Positions 39,571-54,337 of a DNA stretch of 64,000 nucleotides are shown here, piece after piece. The position numbers and the translations under genes are program-made. The notes under the pieces are model-generated. The model was given only the letters and a program-made list of their open reading frames with translations, was not told the DNA's origin and did not search any database. Source of the DNA: Eopsaltria australis. Lineage: Eukaryota; Chordata; Aves; Passeriformes; Petroicidae. How positions within the stretch are numbered: position 1 is the stretch's first letter; each line of letters opens with the position of its first letter. The stretch covers positions 206,001-270,000 of the forward strand of contig JAVTVJ010000992.1 in assembly GCA_034509425.1 (NCBI GenBank), in the 5' to 3' direction.

Positions 39571-41269
39571 GGCGCGGAGCTGCCTCCTGTAAATGTATGG
39601 ATGCCATAGGCTGTGCCGGGCTGCTCCTGCAGTAAATAACGCACAGATTCGCTGCCTGGCCTGGAGCGAGGCCAAAATCGCTGCCGAGCCTTTCCTGCAC
39701 CGCTCCATCGAGATGGGATTTTGCCGGGATGGGCAGGGATCCCTGTCTGGGGGTGCTGCCCGGTGTCCCACACGAATTTGCCACCGGTGGTTTGGAAGGG
39801 AACATTTTCGAATATCCCCTCGCAGCAGGAATTACCTGGCCCCGAGAGAGAATTCCCTGCTGGAGCATCCTCCCCGCAAACGCCACCCTGGGGGTGGCCT
39901 GGCCCCGAGCGCGGCTCCTTTGTCGTGCCAGAGGGTCCGGGATCATCCCGATCCAGCGGCCTGGGGGGATTCGGGGCAGAGGAAAGCCCGGAAAAAGCTC
40001 AGCGACAGAGCCCGCACTGCCCAGGGCCGCCCGCGGGACGGTGACTCGCCAGCCCCAGGCTCACCCTTCGCTTTTCTGGCAAACAGGGGCGAGATGAGCT
40101 TCTCTCCTCGTCTGCCCTGCTTTTCCCGGTGTTTGGACCTCTGTCTGCCCCCTCCGGGCCCGGGGCAGTGCGGACAGGGCAGCACCGGGATGCCCGGCAG
40201 GGGAAAACACCGGCCCCAAGCGCTGCTGTGCCCGCCGGACCCCTCCGGGCACCGGGCGGCAGCTCCGGCTCCGACAGAGCCCTCCCGGAGTCACAGGGGG
40301 TTTTATACAAACAGCCCAAAATTCGTGCTGCTTCTGCCGTTCAAAAACTGGGGGATTTTCGTACAAACGCGTCCCCCTCCCTGTGGGAAACGAACACGGA
40401 CAAAATCCCCCTCGGCTCCCTCCGTATTTTGACATCTCTGGCTGTTTCTCCAACTCACTTTGTACCATTTCCCAGTTTCCAGGCAGGCAGCGGGGTGAGC
40501 GAAGCTGTAACAAGATCTAGAAATATTTGGGAACAACTCCCACCTCTGCTCTCGGCGCACACAAGTTCGTCCACACACACACACACACATTGGAAAGCCC
40601 GGTAGCTTTTCAGCTCGGGATTCTGCTAAAAGAATCACTTAGCGATGTATTACGTTCAGTATCGGGTTGCCCTGAAACTTGGAGTGTTTCCTTTGTGTCT
40701 GCTGGGCTGTTTCAGGGAGAGCAAGGTCGCCCACCCTTCACAAGGAACCTCGGGACACCCAAAAACCCCGGGGGTTCGCCGCCAATCCTGGGCTTTTGGG
40801 TTTTCCTCTCTGCGGGCTCCGAGAAGGGGGCCGAGGGTCGGGAGGTGAGAAGGACGGGGAGAAAGATCAAGAATTTTGTTTTATAAAAAAAATTAAAAAT
40901 AAAAATAAAAAGAAGAAGAAGAAAGAAAGAAAGATAAACTCCCAGGAAAAAAAATTAAAAAATTAAAAAGTGGGGAAGAAATCCTGTAACAAATCTACCC
41001 CCAGGACACCCGCACAAACCCGGCTCTCCCCGCCCAGCCAAAGACACAAAATCGCCTTAAGAGGCCCCAAAACGAGCGTCCTACAGACACTGAGGTCACG
41101 GGCAGACCCAGAGCTCCCACGGCGGTGACCCCCGCCCTTCCTCTCTCCCTCCTTGCCTCCCTCCCTCCCCTCCGGCCGGGAGGGACCGGAGCGACCCCGC
41201 CGCTCGTCCCCGCCCCGACCCCGCTCCGCTGCCGCCGCCTGGGAACGGCCCCGGGAAAACCCTAAAAAA

Positions 41270-41670
41270 AAAAGGGCTTTTGTTTTAGTGAGACCTTGAA
41301 TGTCACTATTAGCGGTCAGTACAATAGGGGCTGGCTTTCCAAAAGGGATTACTCACGCCTCGGAGTTTATTTATTTATTTAATTCATTAACGAAGCGCGT
41401 GTGGCAATCGGATGAAATAGCCGCGATTCGCCTCGATTTTCTTAAAATGTACATTCGTGGCCAGGTTTAAACGGGGACCGAAAACTGTGAATATTCCGAG
41501 TAATTTCTATTGGCTGCCTCTCGCAATAAGGAAGGTCTGAGATCTCCCGCTCCGTCACTTTATTCAGATTATTTTGTACTGCGCACTTTGTATTTTGGGT
41601 GACATATTAATTAGCTCGCTCCCATCCCGTTTAAACAACCATAAATGTCCAATTTTATAATCGGCTTTGG
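41270..41670. promoter_or_regulatory. Candidate conserved element in intron 1 (b)
   Basis: Unique AT-balanced, CpG-containing block with developmental factor-like cores: 'cattaacgaagcgcgtgtgg', 'gacatattaattagctcgct', 'accataaatgtccaatttta', 'tctattggctgcc' (CCAAT in complement). It is bordered by GC-rich DNA. This is the strongest intron 1 enhancer candidate by eye. Confidence 0.4.
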
Positions 41671-43998
41671 AGACTGCGTCGAGCATGGGGGAGGGAGAGG
41701 GTGACGATTTCACCAGTCTGCCACAACCCAGGGGGCAGAGAATCGCGGTTTTTAAACGCGATTCATCCTCGCCTCTCTTTCTTCCACTAGCTCCTTTTCA
41801 GAAAAAAAAAAAATTACAATAAAAAATACTGACAGCCGAGCCAGAAAAATCTCTTGGCGTATTTTTGTTCTACAGCAGCAACAAAACAACACACAAAAAA
41901 ACCCGAAAACACGAGAGGAGCCGGTGTGAGAGAGCGAGAGAGCGGGGGAGGCTGCGGTGTCCTGACTTTAACTCCTGAATCTCAAGGTCGCAGCGATCCC
42001 GCAGGGCACAGTCTGGGGTATCGGAGCACGAACTTGTCTGCTATTAGAAATCCTCTTTCGCTCTCGCTTCTCAGTGTCTGACCGGGTCCGATCCATCTTG
42101 GGGAAAAGCCTGGCCGGGCTGAGCCCGAGACCTGTCCCAAGCCCTGTCGGAGCTCTAGGATCGCTCACCTCGCTGAGGGTCTCAAACTTTCCCTAAACTA
42201 CGCTGTGCAAATCAGGAGGGTCAGGCATCCACCGAGGCTTTTAAAAACTCAGCTCTTTCTCTCTCTGTCTCTCTCCCTCCAGTCTAGACAGAGCTGGGAG
42301 CCAGGTCTGCAGCTCAATAACATTTCTGGTGGCGCTGGCCGCAGCTAGTCCGGGCCTAGCACGCGTCTGGTGGCGTCCTAGAGCTGTCCCCCCCACCCTG
42401 CCACCCCTTTAAGCCTTTTAGGGTGGCGGCTGGGGCAGCCCGGGCTGCTGGAGCCCCTCTCCGGGGGCAGCTCCCGTGGGAGGCATCGCGGCTGTCCCGG
42501 GAGCTGCTGGAGAGGGGGCCTGGGACGTGCCCACCTTTATTTCAGGCCCCAGGATCTCGGACGGGGGTGCCCGGCACTCATCGGGTCCAATCTTCGCCAT
42601 GGGGCTCCTTCCCCGGCTCTCGCTGGCCCAGGATTTAAGCTGGGAAGTTTCTCCTCCCAGTAAAGCCAACTGGAAACCAGTAGCCGAGTTGAAGAGGGGG
42701 AAGAGGGCACGGACAGACCGGATGGGGGGAGATGGAAGTTCGGGTGATGTGGGACTGAGTGAAAGAAACCCCCCCTAAAAAAATCCTTCTGCAACCGCCT
42801 CTGTCCGGCTCCCCTCTTTCCCCTCCACCCTCCCAGGCACTGAACGCAGGGCTCGGGCACCGGAGGCGGTAATTCCCCCGGCCTGTCATCCCTGGATGCA
42901 AAGCTTTGGTTTAAAACGTATTTCCAGCCGCACTTAAGACGATGAAAGATCAGGAATTCGCTGTATGCATTTAAACGTTGCCCTTAATAAGCAGAGTGTG
43001 CGGAAGCGCACGCCCGGCCTGTTTAGGGAAGACAGACACATAAAACACACCCGGGCCGTGGGTATAAACCTGCTCTCGGGGTCGCCTCGTTGCTCTTGAG
43101 GATCAGCAGGGCTGGAAAAGCCGGGATACATCCAGCAGCATCTCCAAACGCGCCGCTTTTCCTCCCTCCTAAATCAAAGGCGTTTTTGGGGGGGTTCTGT
43201 TCCCCAGGCAGGGCCGGCGAGTGACTCCCCCCTTCTCGAAATTACGAGGTTTTATTTCTCACGGGGAAATTTCCCGGCGGGGAATAATGGCTGGAAAATG
43301 CGGCGGAGCTCTCTGCGAGCCTCGGGAGAGCTCGCTGAAGGAGCCCTGGCTTTCCACAGCACGGCTCCTCCGTGCTCCCGAAATTTCTGAATTAAATGGC
43401 CACGACGGTAAGCTTTGCTCGGGTTGAGAGGGGGGTTTTATTCCGCACCCTCCTCCCCCTATTTTATTTTTGGTTGTGTTTTTTTTTTTTTTTTTTCTTT
43501 TTAGCCTTTTAATAAAGCTCCTTAGAAACCGCGCCGGAGAGCAGACCTTCCTTCCCCTGCGGAATTCGCTAATTCCTTCACCCTGCTCGCAGTCCGGAGA
43601 GGCACAAACAAATGACAAAGCGGGGCAGCTGGGCTTTACTGAGCCGCCCGCAGGCACTGACCAGCGCTTCATCCACGGCTCCCATCAGCTCGGACAGCAC
43701 GGGCGGCTCCCCACGGCTGCCGGCCCGCAGCCTCCCCTCGCCCCGGGCGGCCCCAAGGGTGCTCTGGGGGGAAGGTGCGAGGCTCCCGGGGGGCTGATTC
43801 TCCCCGAACCCCGCGGGAAGGAGAGATTGGAGCTCGGCCTGGCTGCTGGGTGTCCCCGAGAAGAGCCAGGCGAGCCACAGCAACGGGGTCCGGCCAGTCT
43901 GGGCTCGGAGCCTCCTTCCCCTCTGTCCCTGGCCCCAGGAGAAGCCGCAGGGCCTCGCAGCGGAGCGGCCGCGCCTTCATTCCCAGCCTGCTTCCCTA

Positions 43999-45700
<1,702 letters not shown>

Positions 45701-48700
45701 CCCTCCTTTTAAAGAAAAAGAATAGGAAAGATAGGAATCATCACTTTCTCTTTCTTTTTATTTTTTTTTTTTTTGTTTCTTTTTTTATTTGTCAAGTATT
45801 TCGAGAGCGGAGCGGTGGCTCTTTGGCAGAGACATGCCTTTCAAAGGCAAGGGGAGGGCTTGCTACGTTCACCTCCCGCAATCCGGCAAGGATCGAAGGT
45901 AAAATTCCCCTCCTCTCGGAAATCGCAGCCGCCACGCTCCTCGTCCGAAAGCACCGATATCTCCGCTTTTTTTTTTTTTTTTCTCCTTTTCTTTCCTCTC
46001 CTTTTTTATTTATTTATTTATTTTTCCAGTGGCAGAAGGAGCTCTGAAGTGGACCTCTCGCTTAATTCCTTAGCAAAGGCTGCAGAAAGCCGGGAGAGCC
46101 TCCAGAGGGGAGGGGATAATGTAATGTGTGACGTGTCCTCCCTCGCAGCGCCCTCCGAGGGACCCAAACCCAGCGCGGAGCCGCAATCAGCGCTTGGGGG
46201 GGACGGGAGGCCGGCCCGGGGGGAGCCGGGGGCGGGGGGCGCTGCCTGGGGCAGCCCGAGAGCGCTCCCCCCGGAGCCCCTTGCTCCTCGCTGCCCTTCT
46301 GGGTGACCCCGAGGGGGTCCTTGTCCCCCCACCCGCGGGAGGGGCCGTGACACGCGTGGGGGTCCCTTCCCCAACCTCGCCTTGAAGTCACCCGAGATTT
46401 CCCCCCGTGGTTGTGGCTCTGCGTGAAGCGAACCTGGACACACACCCAGGTACGCGTGGCTCGGACAGGCTCAGCACACGTTTATGTTCTATCTATAATA
46501 GATATTTTACATATTCCACGTGTATGTACAAATATATTCACACGCGCGGAGGAGGGGGCCGAGCTCCGGGGGAGCCGCCCCGCCGCCCTCCCCGCCGGCA
46601 GCCGCCGCTCCTCAGCCCCCGCTGAGCGGGGCTTAACCCCGGAGCTGCCGGAGCAGCGCTCGGGGGGAAGATGAAGCAAATCCCGGAGCGCCCAGGCTGT
46701 GCCGGGACCCCCGGGACCCCTCCCTGGGGCTGTGACCGCAGGGCTCGGGGCCACCTCTGCAGAATTTGTCACAAAAACGATGCCTGCGTCCCTTGTCGTG
46801 CACCGAGTGAGGGAATTAAGCAGGACTGAGCCGAGCCCGGCCAGGTTTAACCCGACGGGAGCCCTTGAGCAGCTCCACGCTGGTTTTGGGGACACCAACC
46901 CTCGCGTGTGTCCCTGTCCCATCCAACAGGGACACACCCCAGCCCCGCTGAGCCACGACCCGCCCCGGACACGCGTGGGAATCAAAGCAGCGAGGAAAGG
47001 AGGGACCAGCAGAGCCGGGCTCCACACCCAGGGCACCGAGGGGGATGGGACGCACAATGTCCTTAATTTTAATCCCCGCGAGAGGCCTGCCCGGCGGGCG
47101 AGTGTGTTTGCTTAAGCTCGCCCGGCCCTCTGTAATTATCCCATTACGGCAAAAAGAGCCCGGCCCGGCCGTGGCGAGGGAAAGGCCACGCTCTTTAACC
47201 CGCCCGGGCCACCGCAGCCCGCGGGGTGGCGAGTGGGGACACGGCGGCACCTCCGGCCTTCCCTGAGCGAGATGTGGGGCGAGTGGAGGGTTCCGGGACG
47301 TGCCCGCACGGCCTCTGGTCCCAAATCCATCCCCTCCTGGCTCAGGTACCCGGGACGCGCTTGGGAACAGCGGCGTTTGTAGGGAAGGCAAACAGGGAAT
47401 GGGAACGCGCAGTCCTGGCTGGGATTTAGGCTGGAGCGGGCTCGCAGGTCAAGGAAACCCGAGGGAAAGCCTAAATTGTGCGATGTGCCCCGTTTCACCC
47501 TCTTTTTACCCGCAAAATAGGGGTAAAACAGCGGCCCGTGCTCCTCTCTGTGGGGTCGCCTCTCCTGGGCGCATTGGAGATTTAACCAGATTTAACCCGC
47601 CGCTGGATTTTTATTTTTACCGAAGCTGTGTTCCGGCTGGGGCTTTTTGCCGAGCAAAACAAACCTAAATTAATTTAGGGGGAAAAAAAAAAAATTAACC
47701 AAACCAAAAAACCAAAACCGGCCGTCGAAAAGAAACTTCAGCTTTTCGGGGAAATTCTCAAAATTCAGTGCGACCTCCGCCCGCGGCCGAAACGACGCTT
47801 GAGCAGAGGTAAAAAAATATATATATCGGCGAAAAATATTATATATATATTTTTTTTATATATATATTTTTTTTTCCGGAAAATTAGCTGTGCATCAAGG
47901 CAGGTCCTAGCGGGTCCGATACAAAAAGCTCTGCGATCGCTAACCCCGAATCTATATGGGACATTTCTGTGTCCTGTAAACAAAATATAGGGAAAAACGA
48001 CTCGGTGGCAGAGGAAAGCGTGAGGGGAACGTGTTGTGTCTCTAAGGAATCGCGGTGGTTTGGAGAAAAGGAGGTTTGGGAATGCTTTCAGCAGAATCCC
48101 GACAGAAAAAGAAAAATCACGAGTGGCCCAAACCTCTCGAGGTGGATTCGAGGCTCGGTAAGTCCGAGGTGGCTGCAGGGACTTCCCTGCGACCCTTTCC
48201 GTAAGAAACTCCTCGTCAGGACGAAAATAAATTAGGGGAATAAATAAAACAATTTGTTAGTTAAATATTCAGATCTGGTTTTCACGGATACGTTGTTGTC
48301 GAATCCTAAACCGGGCGCGCACAAACCCCACTATTGTTTAACAACGTTTTCCCTTTTCTTGTAGGGGAAAACCCTCCAAGAGGGAGAGAGTTTTTTCGCC
48401 AGGTGCGCTGTGTTGCAGAGGAACAATTCCAACATTTTCCTTTTTTTTGTTCTTTCCAGGGTTTTCAACTGGAGACGGAAAAGAGAGAGGAAACGAGAGG
48501 TGAGAATTACCCCCATCCACCCCCAAATAAATTCTTTTCGCAGCTCCCTTGCCCGGGTGGGTGCCCCGTGTTTGGGTGGCGATGGGGACAAGCCCGAACC
48601 TCCAAGGGAATGGGTTCAACACCTTTTTTTTGGGGGGCAATCCCGCATTTTGCATTGATGGGGGTGGCACACCCGGGACCCCCGCACCGCTCCCTTCCCG

Positions 48701-50569
48701 TTCCCTGTCGCTCCCGGGATCCAGGGGAATTCCCAGGGCCGCTCCAGCCGAGCTTTACAGGGGCAGGACGGGGATTGCCATCCTCCCGTGTCCGTGAAAG
48801 CGCCACTTTTGCCCCAAAAAACTTCGCAGCGCCGCGATTTTGGTGTTGGTGGAATTTTCCTCCTTTCCTCGGTGGAGGCTGGGGCGGGGAAATCGCGGTT
48901 GAGGAGCCGAGCCCAGAGCGGGGCTTAACTTTAGTCTGATGTGCTTAGCTGAAGAATTAACTGTGAGAAATACCACCGAGCTGCACAGGAAAGGAAACAC
49001 CGCCAGATACTCGAACATTTCCAGCCCGCACCATCGAGGACCCGCAGCGCTGATGGTCCCCGGAGGAATCCCCCGGATTTTTTTTTTTTTTCCCTTTTTT
49101 TTTTTGCCCTGTAACCACCGCTCCCAAGCGTGGCTGTGCACACACAGCGGCTCACACACGCAAATCCTATAAATGCTAATAAAACAGATTCCTCGGGATT
49201 TGTTTGACTTGCCGTCCCACATTGATATTCAACTGGTGTGCGTGGGGATTACGGGTGAATTGTGAGGTTTTTGGGATCAACCTTCTCGGGTGCCACCCGG
49301 GCTTGTCCCTTCTGACAAGGTGGGAGCCACAAACGTTGGCGATGGGATGGATTCGAGCTGAGCACTTGAAAGGGGAAAAAAGGAAGTGGAATCTCGGTGC
49401 TGGAATTATGGAACTATGCAGAATCGAGGCCTCCGGTTGCAGGGGATCGTTTTCAGCTCCTTTCTGGAAGCTCTATCGCTGCCATTGTCCAGCCTTTGCT
49501 GGCCACATGGGACACGTTTGGCATTAGGACAGAAAATTATTTCTACTGGGCATGAACTGGAAATCTCCAGCTGGGGCATGGATCCCATTTCTAATCAGGG
49601 TGGGAGGGAAGGAAATCTCAGCGCTCTTTCTTGTTGCTCAGACAGAGTTTGGTCGAAAGCTCCTACCCAGAGAAAATACGGCTGTTTAAAAATGAAATAA
49701 GGGTTGTGGGGGTTTTTTTTTACCCTTCAAACTTGTAAATTTTGGGGGTTTTGTCTTTCTGAATGGGGTGCACGCTGCGTGCAACGTGCAGTGATAACAC
49801 AGGCGTGCAGCCCTGCAGGAGCTGTCAGAGTTGATGGACTGATCCAAATGGGTGATATTCGCAAAAAATACGCCCAAGTTAAAAACTCTCAGCGCTCATG
49901 TTCGGGTCAGGTTTTCAATTTCAGTTTTCTAAGGAGAATAAAGTTGTTTTGTTAAGGTCAGCTTCATTTTTTTCTTTTTTTTTTTTTTTCCTTCCCCCTC
50001 TCCACAAGCGGAGCTGGAATTTGACGAATTTCCCGCAAGCATTTTCATACGGCCCCGATAATTGGTATTAATTCTGACACCCAAAGTTTCGTGACCAAAC
50101 ATTTGCTGCTGGTCATGTAAGCTGCAAACCACATTTCTTTTAACTACAGGAGATAGTTTAAAAGGAGAAAGCTGGGAACAGGAGAGGGAGTGTATCAATC
50201 AGGGAGAGGAAGCTTCTTGGCCGGAGAAACTGGAAAAAACCGAGTGGGAAAAGCACACACTGGATCATTTTTACTCTATCTGTCTGAGCTCCTGTGAAGG
50301 TTCTGAAAGTCAATGCGGGTGTTTTTATTTACTTTTGCGAAGTTCTGCTCGGAGATTTGTTTTCTCAGTGGTCCTTGGCTTGTACGAGCAGTGTGACTAA
50401 TCTAGTGGGGATGAATAATGGATCTGGGAGGAATAGAGGAATTCTGATTCAAAAACATTTCCCTCTCTCTTTTCTGGGTTTGTTTTTTTTTTTTTTTTTT
50501 GGTGGTGTTTTATGCTGCTTGGCATTCAGTTCATTAAATAATGACTGTCAGAAGGGCTTCGGTAAAACT
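45701..50569. other. Upstream flank of SIM2
   Basis: CpG-rich until about 49.3 kb, then ordinary. Contents: T runs (45756-45773, 45968-45981, 49080-49092, 49978-49989, 50482-50500), an AT-only patch at 47815-47875, and unique text such as 'actattgtttaacaacgttt' (48330) and 'gataattggtattaattctg' (50056) that could be regulatory. E-box CACGTG at 46517-46522. No gene was recognised. Confidence 0.5.
47815..47875. repeat. AT-only patch in the CpG-rich domain
   Basis: About 60 bp of 'atatatat' and t runs interrupted by one 'cggcg', flanked by GC-rich DNA. Confidence 0.9.
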
Positions 50570-50745
50570 TGATGGTGAGGTTTATAAACACCGGAGTCAT
50601 GATTTGGGAATTATTCATGGCAAATGTTATTAATGCATAAAGCTATTTGTGCCTAATTATGTGATGTTTTACTCTGTTCTGAGCACAGCCATGAGCAAAT
50701 GGATGTGCTGTCAATAACGGCTGCACCTTTGATTTTTAAATCATA
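50570..50745. promoter_or_regulatory. Candidate upstream conserved element
   Basis: Unique text with dense factor-like cores: 'atgttattaatgcataaagc' (50624), 'gcctaattatgtgatg', 'ctgtcaataacgg' and a TCF/LEF-like 'cctttgat' (50726-50733). About 6 kb upstream of the SIM2 ATG. Function inferred. Confidence 0.35.
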
Positions 50746-50867
50746 AAAAAGGGGGTTTTTGCCATGGACACGCAGAGAAATTTAAGTAAAGAATGAGCTT
50801 TTCAAGGCAAGAGAAGCAGGGAAGGGAAGGGAATGGAAGGTCTGGAAAGGGAAGGTTTGGGAAGGTT

Positions 50868-51045
50868 TGAGGAAGGAAAGGAAAGGAAAAGAAAGGAAAG
50901 GAAAGGAAAGGAAAGGAAAGGAAAGGAAAGGAAAGGAAAGGAAAGGAAAGGAAAGGAAAGGAAAGGAAAGGAAAGGAAAGGAAAGGAAAGGAAAGGAAAG
51001 GAAAGGAAAGGGAAGGAAAGGAAAGGAAAAGGGAAAGGGAAAGGA
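50868..51045. repeat. (AAAGG)n pentanucleotide array, upstream copy
   Basis: About 33 AAAGG units, nearly perfect, purine on the plus strand, preceded by gggaagg variants from 50818. It is the same motif and strand as the intron 4 array at 12030-12350. Confidence 0.97.
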
Positions 51046-51914
51046 AATTCTCCTTGCTGATGTCATCAGGTCGATTGGGAAGGTCCAGCATGGGCATAGG
51101 CAAAGTGGCGATTCACCCATATAGGAACTTGCTGCCTTTCCTCATCATTGTTTCCACTTTTTCTTACCTTCTTCCTTTAGTCAAGGTTTGTATCATCAAG
51201 TTTTCCATGTTTTATTATGGGAATTTGGGATAGGTTTGATCTTAATTAAACAAAGATGATCCGGATTCAATCTGCCACCATTGGAAGGACATCCAGAAGA
51301 TGCTGCCCTCTAAATGATCTGTTTGACATCTGGACACTGAAATCTGATCCCCAAAACCCATGAAAACCAAGGAATTAGTGAGGAATACATCATGCAAATG
51401 CACTGGGAGCTTCTCCCTCTCCACTTCCAACAGCAGAAAGTTCTGCTCACGAGATCAGTCAGACAATGAACACCCAGGCTCAACTCCCTGCTTTGTCCCA
51501 AGGGGTTCAACCACGGCCTCTCGTGGCCACCAGGCCCTGCCTGGGTGCCTGACACCCCCAAAGCCACTCTGTCACCCCCCTCCTCAGAGGGACAGGGCAC
51601 AGAAAATGCCATGAAAGGCTCCTGGGTTGAGATAAGGACAGGGAGAACGCTCAGGATTTGCTGCCACAGGCAAAGCAGGCTCATCTTGGGAAAAAATCAA
51701 TGTATTTCCAATCAAATCAGGGTAGGATAATGAGAAATAAAAAGTAAATCTGTAAAAACACCTTTCCCCACCCCTCTTTTCTTCCTGGGCTCAAATTGCT
51801 CCTGATTTTCTCTGCCTCCTCCCTTCCAGTGGCAAAAGGGGATGGGGAGTGGGGGCTGTGGTTGGTCCATCCCACGCTGTCTCTGCTGCTCCTTCATCCT
51901 CGCTCTTCCCTGCT
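51046..51914. other. Upstream noncoding DNA
   Basis: Unique sequence between two arrays; no gene or transposon recognised. Confidence 0.5.
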
Positions 51915-53275
51915 CCAGGGGTCTTTCCCACAGGAGAATTTCCTGCAAGGGTTTCTCCAAGTGAGTCCTTCCCACAGGCTGAAGTTCTTCAGGAGCTGCT
52001 CCAGTGTGGGTCCTTTATCCATGGGTTCAGTCCTTTAGGAACTGACACCTTTATCCAGAGGGTCAGGCCCTCAGGAATTGCACCAGATCCAGTCCCTTTT
52101 CCCATGAGATCAGACCTTCAGGAACTGCTCCAGCCTGGATCCCTCTTCCCCTGGAGTCATTCCTTCAGGAACTGATCCCTTTATCCATGGGGTCAATTCC
52201 TCAGGAGCTGTGGATCCCTTTTCCAATGGGATCAATTTTTCAGGAACTGCTCCCTTTTCCCATGGGGTCAGTCCTGCAGGAACTGCCCAGCGTGGATCCC
52301 TTTATCCATGGGTTCATTCCTTCAGGAACAGCTCCCTTTCCATGGGGTCAGTCCTTCAGGAACAGCTCCCTTTATCCATGGGTTCATTCCTTCAGGAACA
52401 GCTCCCTTTCCATGGGGTCATTCCTCCAGGAACTGCTCCCTTTATCCATGGGTTCATTCCTTCAGGAACTGATCCCTTTTCCACAGGGTCAGTCCTTCAG
52501 GAACTGTCCCAGTGTGGATCCTTTTCCCATGGGGTCAGGCCCTCAGGAATTGCTCCAGAGCTCCAGGAATTTTCTCCCAAGGGAAAAGCCCCTTTTCCAT
52601 GGATTCAGTCCTTCAGGAACTGCTCCCTTTATCCATGGGATCATTCCTTCAGGAGCTGATCCCATTTTCCATGAGGTCAATTCTTCAGGAACTGCTCCAG
52701 TGTGGATCCCTTTTCCATGGGTTCATTCCTTTAGCAACTGACACCTTTACCCATGGGCTCAGTCCTTTAGGAACTGACACCTTTATCCATAGGGTCAGGC
52801 CCTCAGGAATTGCTCCAGACCCAGTCCCTTTTCCCATGAGATCAGACCTTCAGGAACTGCTCCAGCCTGGATCCCTCTTTCCCTGGAGTCAATCCTCCAG
52901 GAAATGATCCCTTTATCCATGGGGTCATTCCTCCAGGAACTGTCCCAGTGTGGATCCTTTTCCCATGGATTCAGTCCTGCAGGAATTGCTCCCATTCCAT
53001 GGGGTCATTCCTTCAGGAACTGATCCCTTTTTCCATGGGATCAGTCCTTCAGGAACAGTTCCAACTTCCATGGGGTCAGTCCTGCAGGAACTGATTCCTT
53101 TTCCTATGGGGTCAATCCTTCAGGAACTGCTCCCTTTATCCATGGGCTCAGCTCTTCAGGAGCTGCTCCAGTGTGGATCCTTTCCACATGGGATCATTCC
53201 TTCAGGAACTGTTCCAGCCTGGAGCTCCAGTGGGGCCACCAGTCCCTCCACCAAACCTGCTCCAGTGTGGGCTCC
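51915..53275. repeat. 35-46-bp irregular minisatellite
   Basis: About 35 units of 'ttcaggaactgctccctttt' plus 'ccatggggtcattcc', many with an inserted 'agtgtggat' block that lengthens the unit to about 46 bp. The 184-codon plus-strand frame (52187-52741, repeating GSVLQELLPFPM) switches frame between units and shows no sign of being a gene. Confidence 0.93.
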
Positions 53276-53374
53276 TCTCCCCACATTTTTTTGTGGAAAA
53301 GATGGGGATTAAAGTTTGAACTTCCTCAAAGACAACCAAACTTTTCCCTCAGTTCATCAGTTCAGGATCACTCA

Positions 53375-53580
53375 CAGGAAAATGAGGAAAAATGGGGTTC
53401 TGCTCCAGACTTAGAGCTTGAACTGTGCTTTCTTTTTGCTTTTTTCTCTTAAAATCCCAAATTTAACAAAGCAAAAATACTCCTAAAAAACTAAAAATCA
53501 AAACCCAACAAAAAAAAAAAAGAAAAGAAAATTCCAGTCAGGGAAGGTCAGGATGAGGAAGATGTTGAAGTGTGAGGTGG
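53375..53580. repeat. Solitary copy of the 345-bp repeat unit
   Basis: 'aatgaggaaaaatggggttc', 'tgctccagacttagagcttg', 'cttttttctcttaaaatccc', 'ggatgaggaagatg' match the unit of the 57831-60170 array, about 4.3 kb away, with the unrelated 430-bp array in between. Confidence 0.88.
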
Positions 53581-54337
53581 GAAAAAGGCTCTGAGAACCA
53601 ACCCTTCAAAATCTCCCTGGGACTTCCTACTACTCAATTTTTTATAAATTCTCCTTGGAAGATCCCAATCCCAGAGCAATTTATAAGTTTGAAAATGCTG
53701 CTGTGACTTGGATTATTTGCAAGGAAGCGGAAAACCTCATTTTATGTCTTTAAAGTAATTAAAAAGATATTTTCCTATCTGAGAGAAAAAAACCCCAAAA
53801 CCCAACAAAAAACCCCACAACTCCCACTTAAACCTAAAAAACCCAAAATAAACAAGCAGAGAGGGGGAAATTCCACTGAGTTTTGGTGCTATTTATTGGG
53901 AATTTCCAAAAATTCCTGAAATCATCTGTTCTCATAGAGAATTCTCCATAAAACCAACCTCAGCTAAATGAGACCCTTGGCTCGAAATCTCCCAATCCAT
54001 TTATTTTCTGAGGCAAGAAATCAGTAGATTCCCAGCACCAACACCAATTGTTGTCTCCAAACCCTCCTTTTGTCACTCGAGTGGCTTCAGGAGTTATTTT
54101 ATTTCTTCATCTCCTGCTAAAAGACAAATTCTGAGCATGCTTTTCTCCTCTTTCCCCCCTTTTGAACCCAGATTTTTCTCTGTATTTATATTTTTCCCCC
54201 GGATTTCTCTGCTGCAGGGTTTTTCCAGCACGGGAGAGGTGCCATTAGCATTTCCTGGGAAAGCTTCCTGCAGTGGGGATTGGCAGAGAAATGTTTACCC
54301 TGAATAGATTGGGAGCTTTGGGCAGTGCAAATACACC
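53581..54337. other. Upstream noncoding DNA
   Basis: Unique, AT-rich, with an A/C-rich patch at 53790-53850. No feature recognised. Confidence 0.5.

Noticed and set aside
52187..52741. 184-codon frame with repeating GSVLQELLPFPM-like peptide
   Set aside because: The minisatellite unit length varies (35 to 46 bp), so the frame shifts between units; parallel open frames exist in other phases.
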